A stretch of DNA of 64,000 bases, from the NCBI RefSeq assembly GCF_000183425.1, contig NC_014759.1, positions 4,447,575 through 4,511,574 of the forward strand. The letters run 5' to 3'. Each line of letters begins with the position of its first letter. Position 1 is the stretch's first letter. The notes below the pieces were generated by a model. That model saw only the letters and a program-made list of their open reading frames with translations. It did not search any database and was not told the origin of the DNA. The position numbers were made by a program, and so were the translations under genes. Source of the DNA: Marivirga tractuosa DSM 4126 (GTDB lineage: Bacteria; Bacteroidota; Bacteroidia; Cytophagales; Cyclobacteriaceae). This document shows positions 45,344 through 54,151 of this stretch, piece after piece.

Positions 45344-46096
45344 TTATTCAGTTGGATACATAAATACCTCATCATCAATTTCAGGGTTCAATTCGATTGA
45401 TTCAATTTGAATGGCTTGAGACCCCATATCCTTAATACCTGAGCTTATGGAGAAAGGAAAATATAAGCCTTCAACCTCCTGATAATCACTCATTGTGGTT
45501 TGCTGAATTTTTCCAGCCATAGGGGCTTGTTTAATTTCGGTTTCTTGAAGAATTGGAACGAAATTCTCTGTCTCAAAATAGTAGAATGTTATGTTTTCTA
45601 CTTCTTTGCCATCTACTTTTTTAGGCTTTTTAGTTAATTTTACTTTATAAGTTTCTGCACCTTCTATGGTTTCTTTCCCCACCAATTCTGCTTGATAGCC
45701 TCTTTCTTTATAGTTAAATAATGCATCAGGAAAATCTTTTGTTTCTAATGCAGCATTATCAGTAGTTTCCTGATCGCTTTTCTCGGCTTTCATAGTTTGG
45801 AAATTAGTAGACCATAGCACTTCTCCATCAAAAACGTTTTGCATTAGTTCTTTTCCTTGCAAGGAAGCTTTAGTATACATTTTGCCCGTTTTTAGTTGGA
45901 CAATTTCTACAGGAATTTCCATACCACCCTGATTGATTTTGGCAGTCATTTTAATACCCTCTAAATTTCCCCAGGCTTCTTTTCCACCTGTGTTTTCAAA
46001 GTAATTGTTGATTATCTCATCTGCAGTAATATCCTGAGCATAAACTGCGGTTGAAAACAAGAGCGCAATCGTAGGTAATAGTAGTTTTAGTTTCAT
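45344..46096 (-). CDS. LolA-like outer-membrane lipoprotein-sorting protein family member
   Basis: This 250-residue protein has a signal peptide (MKLKLLLPTIALLFSTAVYA). It then shows the N-terminal helix ADEIINNYFENTGGKEAWGN seen in Bacteroidota LolA/DUF4292-like proteins and a half-barrel of strands (GIKMTAKINQGGMEIPVEIV, GEVLWSTNFQTMKAEK, AETYKVKLTKKPKKVDGKEV, QTTMSDYQEVEGLYFPFSIS). The family often binds lipids or lipoproteins in the periplasm, and this copy may not be the housekeeping LolA. It is followed by a terminator and lies divergent from the alanine symporter gene. Confidence 0.75.
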   Translation of the reverse strand: MKLKLLLPTIALLFSTAVYAQDITADEIINNYFENTGGKEAWGNLEGIKMTAKINQGGMEIPVEIVQLKTGKMYTKASLQGKELMQNVFDGEVLWSTNFQTMKAEKSDQETTDNAALETKDFPDALFNYKERGYQAELVGKETIEGAETYKVKLTKKPKKVDGKEVENITFYYFETENFVPILQETEIKQAPMAGKIQQTTMSDYQEVEGLYFPFSISSGIKDMGSQAIQIESIELNPEIDDEVFMYPTE

Positions 46097-46337
46097 AAGT
46101 ATAGTTTTAAGTTTATGGGATAAATATATTCATTTCTTTTAAAATTGTTATCGTATTTCTTCTGTAAATGATAAAATTTCAATTTTTAATAGTTTTTTTT
46201 AAATAGTTTTTTTGTGATTACAATGGTAAGCCTTTTGTATGAAGCAATATTTAGAATTTTATCCACTTAATTATTTGATTTTATCACGACAAATAATTTA
46301 TGTTTATTACTTTAGCAGCTTACGAATTTCAAAATAA

Positions 46338-47696
46338 ATGACATTAAAAGAAGTTTTAGTAGGTTTTGGTAATGCGATGTGGGGGACACCTCTTTTATTA
46401 TTATTAATGGGAGGCGGACTCTTTTTCCTTATTTACTCCCGTTTTCTTCCTTTTCGATATTTCAAGCATGCTGTACAAATATTAAGAGGTAAGTATGATG
46501 GTGAAAAAAGTGAAGGGGATATTAATCATTATCAGGCCCTTTCTACTGCTTTGGCGGCAACCGTTGGCATGGGAAACATCAGTGGTGTCGCAGTTGCAAT
46601 TACCATGGGTGGCCCAGGAGCCATATTTTGGATGTGGGTCAGTGCATTTGTGGGAATGGCCACTAAATTTTTCACCTGTACTCTTGCAGTGATGTACAGA
46701 GGTAAGGATTCACTCGGTCATTTGCAAGGTGGTACAATGTATGTAATTAGTGAAGGGCTAGGCAAAAAATGGCAGCCATTGGCCGTTTTGTTTTGTGTGG
46801 CAGGTATGTTTGGAACCATTCCCAGTTTCCAGTCCAATCAGCTGACAGCGGCAATAGGGGAAGGGCTTTTATTGCCCATGGGCATTGAACTCACTTTTGG
46901 AATAAAATTAACAATCGGAATTATTTTAGCCATCATTGTAGCTATGGTGATTTTAGGTGGTATCAAAAGAATCGGAAATGTAGCAGGTCGAATGGTTCCT
47001 TTGATGGTGGGTATTTATGTAATAGCAGTAATTGCCATACTTATATTGAATTATGAATTAGTCCCACAGTATTTAAAACTTATTTTTGTTGATGCATTTA
47101 CGGCTAACTCAGTATTGGGTGGGGCAGTAGGTGCGATTGTCGTTGCAGGGGCAAGAAGAGCGGCTTTCTCTAATGAAGCAGGAATTGGAACGGCTCCAAT
47201 GGCACATGGTGCTGCGAAAACAAATGAACCCGTTCGGGAAGGTTTAGTTGCCATGATGGGACCTGCAATAGATACTATTATTGTTTGTACAATGACGGCA
47301 CTGGCGATTTTGATCACTGGAATATGGCAAGATCATACAGAAGGCATTAGCGGAGTGACGCTCACCATTAAGGCTTTTGATGACTCCCTTTGGGGCGGTA
47401 GGTATTTATTGGTCTTAGCTTTATTTGTTTTTGCTATTACTTCTCTTTTCAGTTATTCCTATTACGGAGGAAAATGCTTTTCCTATTTGTTTGGAGCACA
47501 ACATGTTCGTTGGTATCTGTACTTTTATATTGGAATGGTAGTATGGGGATCAATTGCCTCCTTAGGAGCAGTGATCGGATTAATAGATGGAATGTATGCA
47601 TTAATGGCTTTTCCAACTATGATTTCAGCATTTATCTTGGCACCTAAAGTTATGAAGGCAGCGAAGGTTTATTTTGGGAAGAGTGATTTAAAATAA
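46338..47696 (+). CDS. AGCS-family sodium:alanine/glycine symporter
   Basis: This 452-residue inner-membrane protein has about eleven helices and the AGCS signature. Visible marks are LSTALAATVGMGNISGVAVA (helix with the sodium site), GGPGAIFWMWVSAFVGMATKF-type helices, VVAGARRAAFSNEAGIGTAP with the MAHGAAKTNEPVREG loop, and GGKCFSYLFG near the C-terminus. It would import alanine or glycine with sodium, which fits a marine organism. It is monocistronic between a divergent gap and a terminator. The precise substrate is not readable. Confidence 0.92.
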   Translation: MTLKEVLVGFGNAMWGTPLLLLLMGGGLFFLIYSRFLPFRYFKHAVQILRGKYDGEKSEGDINHYQALSTALAATVGMGNISGVAVAITMGGPGAIFWMWVSAFVGMATKFFTCTLAVMYRGKDSLGHLQGGTMYVISEGLGKKWQPLAVLFCVAGMFGTIPSFQSNQLTAAIGEGLLLPMGIELTFGIKLTIGIILAIIVAMVILGGIKRIGNVAGRMVPLMVGIYVIAVIAILILNYELVPQYLKLIFVDAFTANSVLGGAVGAIVVAGARRAAFSNEAGIGTAPMAHGAAKTNEPVREGLVAMMGPAIDTIIVCTMTALAILITGIWQDHTEGISGVTLTIKAFDDSLWGGRYLLVLALFVFAITSLFSYSYYGGKCFSYLFGAQHVRWYLYFYIGMVVWGSIASLGAVIGLIDGMYALMAFPTMISAFILAPKVMKAAKVYFGKSDLK

Positions 47697-47734
47697 AAGG
47701 GGAGAACTAATAAGTCTCCCCTTAATAATTTTTT
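47697..47734 (+). terminator. Rho-independent terminator after the AGCS symporter
   Basis: AAGGGGAGA (47697-47705) pairs perfectly with TCTCCCCTT (47715-47723), followed by AATAATTTTTT. Confidence 0.9.
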
Positions 47735-47749
47735 GACAATTCTGGGATT

Positions 47750-48481
47750 CTATTCTGGACAAGTAATGGAGCTAAATTGCGGGTTCCCACTATTGTCTAC
47801 TGTCATTCTCCAGCAGTTTCCGTCAGGTGAAGTCATAATAACGCCACTTAAAGCATTTTCGATGTATATATCTCCATCGGTTACTTGTAATTTCGATTTT
47901 GGGTCTGTTGTGCCAATACCCACATTTCCCTTTTCAGAAATTCTCATTCTTTCAGCTCTTTGAGTGGAACCAACACCAGTCGTCCCAAATTTAATATAGC
48001 TCGAAACTCCATTTGTTCCGGACAGTTCACCTGCAATAAGTTCAACGGCTGCATTCACGAAATAATTTCCATTTGCAAAACTCTTCCCGTAAACTCCAAC
48101 AATTCTTTGATTTTCTGTTATGTTAGATGGAGCATCTAATGTACCACCTGAACGATTTCCAACAAAGGCATTAGTTTCATCTAAGTTATTGCTTGCAACA
48201 ATTGAATTAATTCTACTAAAATTTTCATTTTTAATAGTTATTATGTCAACATTCTCACCATAACCATTTAAATCAATTGGATTATTTGAGTCATATGGTT
48301 CAAATAATTCTCCATTTATATATAATTCATTTGTGTTAAGACTACCATTTATATGCAAGAGGTAATTAGGATTTTCAGTTCGATTCCCCACACTATCAGA
48401 ATGTATGGATTGGGAATATCCAAAATTTATACAGATTATTGTAAAAATTAATACTAAGGGAGTTTTTGCAATAGATTTCAT
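47750..48481 (-). CDS. Exported protein with phage-tail-fibre-like surface motif
   Basis: This 243-residue protein has a signal peptide (MKSIAKTPLVLIFTIICINF, then GYSQ). The middle is Asn-, Gly- and Ser-rich. The last third shows RAERMRISEKGNVGIGTTDP followed by KLQVTDGDIYIENA, a pattern common in Bacteroidota secreted and tail-fibre-like proteins ('GNVGIGTT-P--KL-V-GD'). It ends SSITCPE with two cysteines in the last domain (DGNCWRM and ITCPE). It has no type IX sorting domain that I can see. It converges with the AGCS symporter and is divergent from the glycan genes by 57 bases. Confidence 0.65.
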   Translation of the reverse strand: MKSIAKTPLVLIFTIICINFGYSQSIHSDSVGNRTENPNYLLHINGSLNTNELYINGELFEPYDSNNPIDLNGYGENVDIITIKNENFSRINSIVASNNLDETNAFVGNRSGGTLDAPSNITENQRIVGVYGKSFANGNYFVNAAVELIAGELSGTNGVSSYIKFGTTGVGSTQRAERMRISEKGNVGIGTTDPKSKLQVTDGDIYIENALSGVIMTSPDGNCWRMTVDNSGNPQFSSITCPE

Positions 48482-48538
48482 TTTCTAGAAATTAAAATTC
48501 TCCAAAGTATAAAAAACTAAAATATTTGTTATTTACTG

Positions 48539-49486
48539 ATGAATAAAAAAGTAGACTTTCAAAATAAAATCATAGTAGTAACAGGTGGTGCCGGATTTAT
48601 AGGTCATCATTTAGTAAATGAGATTTTAAATTTACAGCCAAAACAGTTAATAGTAGTCGATGATTTATCCACGGGTAAAATTGAAAATCTTAATAGATTA
48701 AAAACGGAGTACTCTTTTATTCAGAAAGAGATATTAGATATAGGGTCAGATGACCTACCTCTTGAAATTGATTTTATATTTCATCTGGCTGCTTTAGTGA
48801 GTGTTCCCTTATCATTTGAGAAATCGGAACTAACTCATCAAATTAATGAGTCAGGATTTATTAGAATTTTAGAATTAGCGAAAGAAAAAAATGTTAAAAA
48901 GGTCATTTATGCTTCGTCCTCAGCTATTTATGGTGAAGTTGAAAAAATGCCAGTCACGGAAGACTTTCCCATGCAACCGCAATCACCTTATGCGGTTTCA
49001 AAACAAATGAATGAAATTCATGCTCGTTCCTATTTTGAATTTTATGGGATACAATCAATCGGATTTAGGTTTTTTAATGTGTATGGTGATGGGCAAGATC
49101 CTTCCTCACCTTATTCTGGTGTGATTTCCTTATTCACTGATAAGATGAATAGATCAATACCAATATCGATATATGGAGATGGTGAACAAATCCGAGATTT
49201 TGTCCATGTGAATGATGTGGTAAATGCTTTGATTAGAGGGGCGTTATCTGCTGTGCAAAATGATGTATTCAATGTAGGTAGTGGAAATCCCACCAGCATC
49301 AATGAATTATTTTCCATCCTTAAAGAGATATACGGATACGATAAAGACGCTAATTACCTTGAAAAAAGGAAAGGAGATATTCAAAAAAGCCTTTCATCCA
49401 TTTCTAAAATCCGAAATCAATTAGGCTATGAACCTTCAATTGATTTATTTAGCGGACTGAAAAAGTTGGCAGAGGGTTTAAAATAG
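48539..49486 (+). CDS. NAD-dependent sugar-nucleotide epimerase (extended SDR, GalE/UDP-GlcNAc 4-epimerase-like)
   Basis: This 315-residue protein has the NAD motif VVTGGAGFIGHHLV near residue 14, the VDDLSTGKIENL region, YASSSAIYGEVEKMPVTE with the catalytic Ser pair, YAVSKQMNE with Tyr-x3-Lys, and FFNVYGDGQDP. It lacks the Asp-Glu/Asp-Lys pair after the Ser/Thr that marks 4,6-dehydratases, so an epimerase is more likely than PseB or LegB. It begins the nonulosonate gene set, 8 bases before the cytidylyltransferase fusion. The substrate, perhaps a UDP-N-acetylhexosamine, is inferred. Confidence 0.82.
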   Translation: MNKKVDFQNKIIVVTGGAGFIGHHLVNEILNLQPKQLIVVDDLSTGKIENLNRLKTEYSFIQKEILDIGSDDLPLEIDFIFHLAALVSVPLSFEKSELTHQINESGFIRILELAKEKNVKKVIYASSSAIYGEVEKMPVTEDFPMQPQSPYAVSKQMNEIHARSYFEFYGIQSIGFRFFNVYGDGQDPSSPYSGVISLFTDKMNRSIPISIYGDGEQIRDFVHVNDVVNALIRGALSAVQNDVFNVGSGNPTSINELFSILKEIYGYDKDANYLEKRKGDIQKSLSSISKIRNQLGYEPSIDLFSGLKKLAEGLK

Positions 49487-49494
49487 ATAGTCGC

Positions 49495-51126
49495 ATGGAA
49501 ATATTGGTCATTATACCTGCTAGGGGAGGTTCAAAGGGGATTCCGAGGAAAAATTTACGTCCGCTAAATGGAAGGCCTTTAATTTCCTACAGCATTGCCA
49601 ATGCTTTATCCTCTCATTATAAGCCTGATGTATATGTGAGTACTGATGATGAGGAAATCGCTTTTGTAGCAGAAAAATATGGTGCAAAAATTCATCATCG
49701 GGATGCTTCCTTGGCAGTTGACGCTACTACATTAGACCCAGTGATATATGATGCTTTTCAGAAAATCAGTAGTCATGAAAGTAAGGATTATGACTTAATT
49801 GTCACACTTCAACCTACTTCTCCTTTACTTTCCAGAAAGTCCCTGGATTCAGCCATTGAAGGAATGATAGGAAAACCTGAAATTGAAACGACTATTTCAG
49901 TGGTTAATGACACACATCTGACTTGGAAAGAGAATGATGAAGGGGGATATTTACCAAATTACAAAGCGAGAGTTAATCGTCAACAGTTACCACAGATATT
50001 TAAAGAAACAGGAAGTTTTTTCATAAGTAGGAGAGATGTAGTCCAGCCTCATTCCAGAATTGGTGAAAAAGTTGATTTATTTGAATTGCCAGCAAATGAA
50101 GCTATCGATATTGATAATTTCGAGGATTGGTCAGTATCAGAATATTTATTGAGAAGGAAAACGATCCTATTCTGCATTTCAGGCTATTCTGAAATTGGTC
50201 TGGGGCATGTTTACAACTGTCTATTATTAGCGAGTGAAATTCTTGATCATAAGGTTGTTTTTCTAGTTGATAAAAAAAGTGATTTGGCTTATGAGAAGAT
50301 CAAATCCTACAATTACCCGGTATATATTCAGCAAGAAAATGAATCATTACTTGAGGCGATAAATGCACTTTCACCTGATGTGGTCATCAATGACCGGCTA
50401 GATACTGAACAGGCGTACGTGAAGTCTTTAAAGACCAACAATTATAAAGTCATAAATTTTGAGGATTTAGGAGCAGGTGCTCATGAAGCTGATTTGGTAA
50501 TAAATGCTATTTACCCTGAAAGTATACAGCTCAATAATCACTATTTTGGTGCTCAATACTTTTGTGCAAGAGAAGAATTTTTCCTGCATCCTGAGAAGGA
50601 AATATCCCAAGAAGTTAAAAATGTATTGATTTCTTTTGGTGGAACTGATCCAAATAATCTAACACAAAAAGTACTCGATTGCATATATGAATTTTGCCAA
50701 TCCAACTCTATTAAGATTGTGGTAGTATTAGGTTTGGGATATGGTCACAATTTAAATCAAGAAGATTATTCAGGAGTGGAGTTTTATCATAATGTAAAAA
50801 GCATTTCAGAATTTATGTTCTCGGCTGATATTGCATTTTCATCTGCAGGCAGAACAGTATATGAATTAGCCTTATTGGGAACTCCTTCCATAATTATGGG
50901 GCAGAATGAGAGAGAGATGACTCATTTCTTTGCAAGTAAAGAAAATGGCTTTTTACATTTAGGGCTGGGGGAAAATGTAGACAATGAATCTATTCAACAA
51001 TCTTTTGTAAAATTATATGATGATCAGCATTTAAGACAGGAAATGAACCAGAAAATGTTGAAAAATAATATTAAAGAAGGTAAAAAGAACGTACTAAAAT
51101 TAATTCGTGAATTAATTAATAATTGA
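49495..51126 (+). CDS. Fused CMP-nonulosonate cytidylyltransferase and PseG-like nucleotide-sugar hydrolase
   Basis: This 543-residue protein has two domains. Residues 1-225 are a NeuA/PseF-type cytidylyltransferase: VIIPARGGSKGIPRKNLRPL (CTP binding), VSTDDEEIAFVAEKYGA, LQPTSPLL, ETGSFFISRRD and EAIDIDNFEDW. From about 223 the sequence is PseG-like: TILFCISGYSEIGLGHVYN, keeping the family GxGH with its probable catalytic His, then INDRLDTEQAYVKSL, NVLISFGGTDPNNLTQKVLD, ISEFMFSADIAFSSAGRTVY and ELALLGTPSIIMGQNERE. PseG removes UDP from a 2,4-diacetamido sugar; the first domain activates the finished nine-carbon sugar to CMP form. Fusions of this type occur in some genomes. It lies 1 base before the NeuB gene. 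Confidence 0.9.
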   Translation: MEILVIIPARGGSKGIPRKNLRPLNGRPLISYSIANALSSHYKPDVYVSTDDEEIAFVAEKYGAKIHHRDASLAVDATTLDPVIYDAFQKISSHESKDYDLIVTLQPTSPLLSRKSLDSAIEGMIGKPEIETTISVVNDTHLTWKENDEGGYLPNYKARVNRQQLPQIFKETGSFFISRRDVVQPHSRIGEKVDLFELPANEAIDIDNFEDWSVSEYLLRRKTILFCISGYSEIGLGHVYNCLLLASEILDHKVVFLVDKKSDLAYEKIKSYNYPVYIQQENESLLEAINALSPDVVINDRLDTEQAYVKSLKTNNYKVINFEDLGAGAHEADLVINAIYPESIQLNNHYFGAQYFCAREEFFLHPEKEISQEVKNVLISFGGTDPNNLTQKVLDCIYEFCQSNSIKIVVVLGLGYGHNLNQEDYSGVEFYHNVKSISEFMFSADIAFSSAGRTVYELALLGTPSIIMGQNEREMTHFFASKENGFLHLGLGENVDNESIQQSFVKLYDDQHLRQEMNQKMLKNNIKEGKKNVLKLIRELINN

Positions 51127-51127
51127 A

Positions 51128-52189
51128 ATGAAATTTTTAGAATTTTTAAATAGTCAGAATCCATACGATTTTAAAATCCAACAACCTTATATGATAGCCG
51201 AAGCTGGCGTAAATCATGAAGGTAGCATGGAACTGGCCAAGAGATTAATTGAGGAGGCACAAGAAGGAGGAGCTGATGCCATCAAATTCCAAACGTATAA
51301 AGCGGATACAATTGCTTCCAAAAATTCGCCTTCCTACTGGGATTTAAATCAGGAATCTACCACCAGTCAACATGCATTGTTTCAAAAGTATGATAAATTC
51401 TGGAAGGGTGAATATGAGCAGTTAAAGAAAATTTGTGACCAAGAAGGAATAGAATTTTTAAGTACTCCTTTTGATGTCACTTCGGCTACATTTTTGAATG
51501 ATTTGATGCCGGCTTTTAAGGTTTCTTCATCGGATATCACCAATAAGCCTTTTATTGAATTTATGGCGGCATTTAAAAAGCCAATTATTTTATCCACTGG
51601 TGCAAGTGAATTACACGAAATTCAAGAAGCAGTTAGCTGGATAAATCCATTCGATATTCCTTTGGTCTTATTGCATTGCGTTTTGAATTATCCTACACCT
51701 GATGAAAATGCCAACCTTGGAATGATTAAAGGTTTGCAACATCATTTTCCTGATTATCTGATAGGATATTCTGATCATACTTTACCGAAAGAGATGGATA
51801 CTTTGATTGCTTCTACGCTCTTGGGTGCTAGAGTTATTGAAAAGCATTTCACGCACGATAAAAGCTTGCCAGGAAATGATCATTACCATGCTATGGATAA
51901 GGAGGATTTAAAGCATTTTTATAAGAAGTTAGAGCATCAAATTACTTTGCTAGGTGATTTTGAAGTAAAGAAGCTAGCTTCTGAAAGTATTTCTGCTGAA
52001 AATGCAAGGAGAAGCTTAATTGCGACCTCTGATATTCCTAAAGGAACTGTAATCACCAAAGATCATCTCACTTGGAAAAGACCAGCCTATGGTATTAGCC
52101 CTAAGTTTATAGATCAACTTATTGGAAAGAAGACCCTTTTTGATATTAAAGAAGATGATGTTTTAAAATGGAATTTATTTGAATTTTAA
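51128..52189 (+). CDS. NeuB-type nonulosonic acid synthase
   Basis: This 353-residue enzyme condenses phosphoenolpyruvate with a six-carbon amino sugar to make a sialic-acid-like sugar. Visible marks are MIAEAGVNHEGSMELAKRLI, GGADAIKFQTYKAD, LSTPFDVTSA, FKVSSSDITNKPFIEFMA, LSTGASELHEIQEA, LLHCVLNYPTPDENANLG, IGYSDHTL, VIEKHFTHDKSLPGNDH, and the C-terminal SAF antifreeze-like domain (ARRSLIATSDIPKGTVITKD). Whether it makes Neu5Ac, legionaminic or pseudaminic acid cannot be decided by eye; the fused PseG domain next door argues for a 2,4-diamino type. Its stop overlaps that of the convergent pyruvyl transferase gene by 4 bases. Confidence 0.9.
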   Translation: MKFLEFLNSQNPYDFKIQQPYMIAEAGVNHEGSMELAKRLIEEAQEGGADAIKFQTYKADTIASKNSPSYWDLNQESTTSQHALFQKYDKFWKGEYEQLKKICDQEGIEFLSTPFDVTSATFLNDLMPAFKVSSSDITNKPFIEFMAAFKKPIILSTGASELHEIQEAVSWINPFDIPLVLLHCVLNYPTPDENANLGMIKGLQHHFPDYLIGYSDHTLPKEMDTLIASTLLGARVIEKHFTHDKSLPGNDHYHAMDKEDLKHFYKKLEHQITLLGDFEVKKLASESISAENARRSLIATSDIPKGTVITKDHLTWKRPAYGISPKFIDQLIGKKTLFDIKEDDVLKWNLFEF

Positions 52190-53223
52190 AAAGGTAAGTT
52201 TTTTAAGTAATTCAAAAAGCCTTTCATTGTCTCAAAATGATTTTCGATGAGCTTAAATGTATCTTGAAATGACTTAAACTCCTCCTCTATATAGGAGAGG
52301 AGCTGTTTTTCTACTTTTTTGAGCACTTGTTTTTCATCATAATTAAAGACTGGAAGATGGAGGCTTTTCATCATGCCTAATCCTCTACCATCTTCATTAA
52401 TTAATAAAGAAGGTTTTTTTCGACTTAGAAAATCAAGGTGTGCGTGAACTCTATAACCTATATGTAAATCGCAATCTTCATAAAAGGCAATTTTGCCCAA
52501 ATCACTTGATACATCTCTTACTTCCATGCCCAAAACTTTAGCATAGCTGGCAATACTCGTGTAGGATAATCCCTTTCTCAATGGAGTGTTTTTTCCAGGA
52601 AAAATACCTCTGTGATAGGTAACAATAATTTTACTATCTGGAAAGAGCGATTTTACCATTCCCAGCAAAGAAATCGATTGAAATAGAAGTGATTGTTTCG
52701 CTCCAGTTGATATGACTATAGTTTTTGGGTTTTCTAATTTTTCAAATGTTTTTTCGAAAGAATCCAAATGATACCAAACTGGGCAGCCTGTCATTTTAAC
52801 ATTTTCAATCCCATTCTTCTTTAAGATTTCTTCTGTTAATACATCCCTGCAACTTGAAAATTCAATTGATTGATGGATTTGTTTAGCAAATTCTAAGGCA
52901 GTGGGAGTGAATTTGAAATTAAGATGTTCATGAAAAGGTTTTCCTGTCCATCCTAGTCCAAAAGGAATGATTGGTACTTTTATTTGATCAAGGATTTCGC
53001 TTAGATTATAGATGTTAGGATAGAAATCTGCGGTATAAGCAGGGCCACCACATAAAATGAGCGCTTTGGATTTATTTATTTGATCTAAATATGGAGCTAT
53101 TTCTCCAAAGCGATTAATTTCCAAAATATCTTCATCTACATAGGTTTTGAGTAAGTTTTTTGCCCTATCACCTATTAAAAAATCGCCTATGTTTTTTTTC
53201 GCACCTGTAAGAATTGAAATCAT
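52186..53223 (-). CDS. Polysaccharide pyruvyl transferase family protein
   Basis: This 345-residue cytoplasmic protein starts MISILTGAKKNIGDFLIGDR, the N-terminal 'GxxNxGD' pattern of the CsaB/PS_pyruv_trans family. It contains ALILCGGPAYTADFYPN, PIIPFGLGWTGKPFHEHL, SSCRDVLTEEILKKNG, MTGCPVWYH, TIVISTGAKQSLLFQ, VTYHRGIFPGK and CDLHIGYRVHAHLDFLSRKK. The family adds ketal-linked pyruvate to surface polysaccharide sugars. It belongs to a minus-strand glycan set with the next gene 37 bases upstream and faces the nonulosonate genes, so it may decorate the same glycan. Confidence 0.85.
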   Translation of the reverse strand: MISILTGAKKNIGDFLIGDRAKNLLKTYVDEDILEINRFGEIAPYLDQINKSKALILCGGPAYTADFYPNIYNLSEILDQIKVPIIPFGLGWTGKPFHEHLNFKFTPTALEFAKQIHQSIEFSSCRDVLTEEILKKNGIENVKMTGCPVWYHLDSFEKTFEKLENPKTIVISTGAKQSLLFQSISLLGMVKSLFPDSKIIVTYHRGIFPGKNTPLRKGLSYTSIASYAKVLGMEVRDVSSDLGKIAFYEDCDLHIGYRVHAHLDFLSRKKPSLLINEDGRGLGMMKSLHLPVFNYDEKQVLKKVEKQLLSYIEEEFKSFQDTFKLIENHFETMKGFLNYLKNLPF

Positions 53224-53260
53224 GGGGTAAAGTTAAGGATTAAGTGTGAATTGGAACTTT

Positions 53261-54145
53261 CTATTCGGATGGGATTTCCTTAATTCTTTCGAAGGCATCA
53301 ATATATGAACCTTCTGTAGCATTAATAATTTTTTGATTATGCTTTTGGGCTATTTTATTTAATGTAAAATAAGCAGAAAAGGCATAGGTGAATTTTTCCA
53401 ATATCTCTGGAAGACTTCTATTTCCCTTGCCTAATTTATCCATAGGTTTTGCTTTCGCTTTGCCCTCATCATAAAAATGTTTTTGGGTTAAGAATACATT
53501 ATTGGCTTCATCCACCCAAATTTCTGGTAACCAGGAATGATCTGCTCCAATTAAATAAATTTTTTCATAGCGCATTCTCATGCATAAAACTGTGGACGGT
53601 ATCAATACATTGTGGGGTCTAGGCATTCCCCAGCCTTTGTAAATTGATTTTGTCAAAAGTGAATCAAAACCTTCAATAGGAGTGGTATTGAAATAATTGA
53701 TGTGAATTTGAGGGTTTTGCTTCAAGATATTTTTCCAACGGCTATAGCCATTTGCACTTGCAGGAATAAATAGGTTAATATCCCATTTTGTATTTTCTCT
53801 AATGGCATTGAATAATTTCTCTCCTTTTTTAATAAATTCTGGCTCAACATCATCCATCCACATTTCAGGGGCATTTAGAATATAGTGAGTAGGCTTTAAA
53901 ATGGAATAAGCTTCAGTTTCGGCAAAATGATTAACACACATCAAATCATAATTCGATTTGATTTTAGAAATGGGCTCAATTGATTTTTTCAAAGAAGGGC
54001 CATTAGCTAAAATAATGCAATTTTTGTGTATCTTTTTATTATGGATGTTTTTGAAACCGCGTCTTTTTGATATCAAAAAAATCTTAGGTAAACTAAGAGT
54101 AGAAAAGAAAATATTTTCAAGAAGTATTTGAACCTTTGATTTCAT
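53261..54145 (-). CDS. DUF115/GT42-like protein, candidate nonulosonic acid transferase
   Basis: This 294-residue protein has the glycine-rich motif NCIILANGPSLKKSI near residue 42, then YDLMCVNHFAETEAYSILKP and PTHYILNAPEM. Further on are LIPSTVLCMRMRYEKIYLIGADHSWLPE (read in pieces) and a C-terminal His- and Tyr-containing part (QKHFYDEGKAKAKPMD). The layout 'NGPSL ... CN-F ... ALxxGYxxIYLxGxD' matches both the DUF115/Maf flagellin-nonulosonate transferases and CST-I type sialyltransferases (GT42). Since a CMP-nonulosonate set is adjacent, I infer that it transfers such a sugar to a surface glycan or protein. It is not a membrane protein: one weak N-terminal hydrophobic stretch only. Confidence 0.65.
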   Translation of the reverse strand: MKSKVQILLENIFFSTLSLPKIFLISKRRGFKNIHNKKIHKNCIILANGPSLKKSIEPISKIKSNYDLMCVNHFAETEAYSILKPTHYILNAPEMWMDDVEPEFIKKGEKLFNAIRENTKWDINLFIPASANGYSRWKNILKQNPQIHINYFNTTPIEGFDSLLTKSIYKGWGMPRPHNVLIPSTVLCMRMRYEKIYLIGADHSWLPEIWVDEANNVFLTQKHFYDEGKAKAKPMDKLGKGNRSLPEILEKFTYAFSAYFTLNKIAQKHNQKIINATEGSYIDAFERIKEIPSE

Positions 54146-54151
54146 CTTTCC

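Noticed and set aside
48539..49486. Calling the SDR enzyme a UDP-GlcNAc 4,6-dehydratase (PseB/LegB)
   Set aside because: The Ser pair in SSSAIYG is not followed by the Asp-Glu/Asp-Lys pair of dehydratases; the pattern is that of epimerases.
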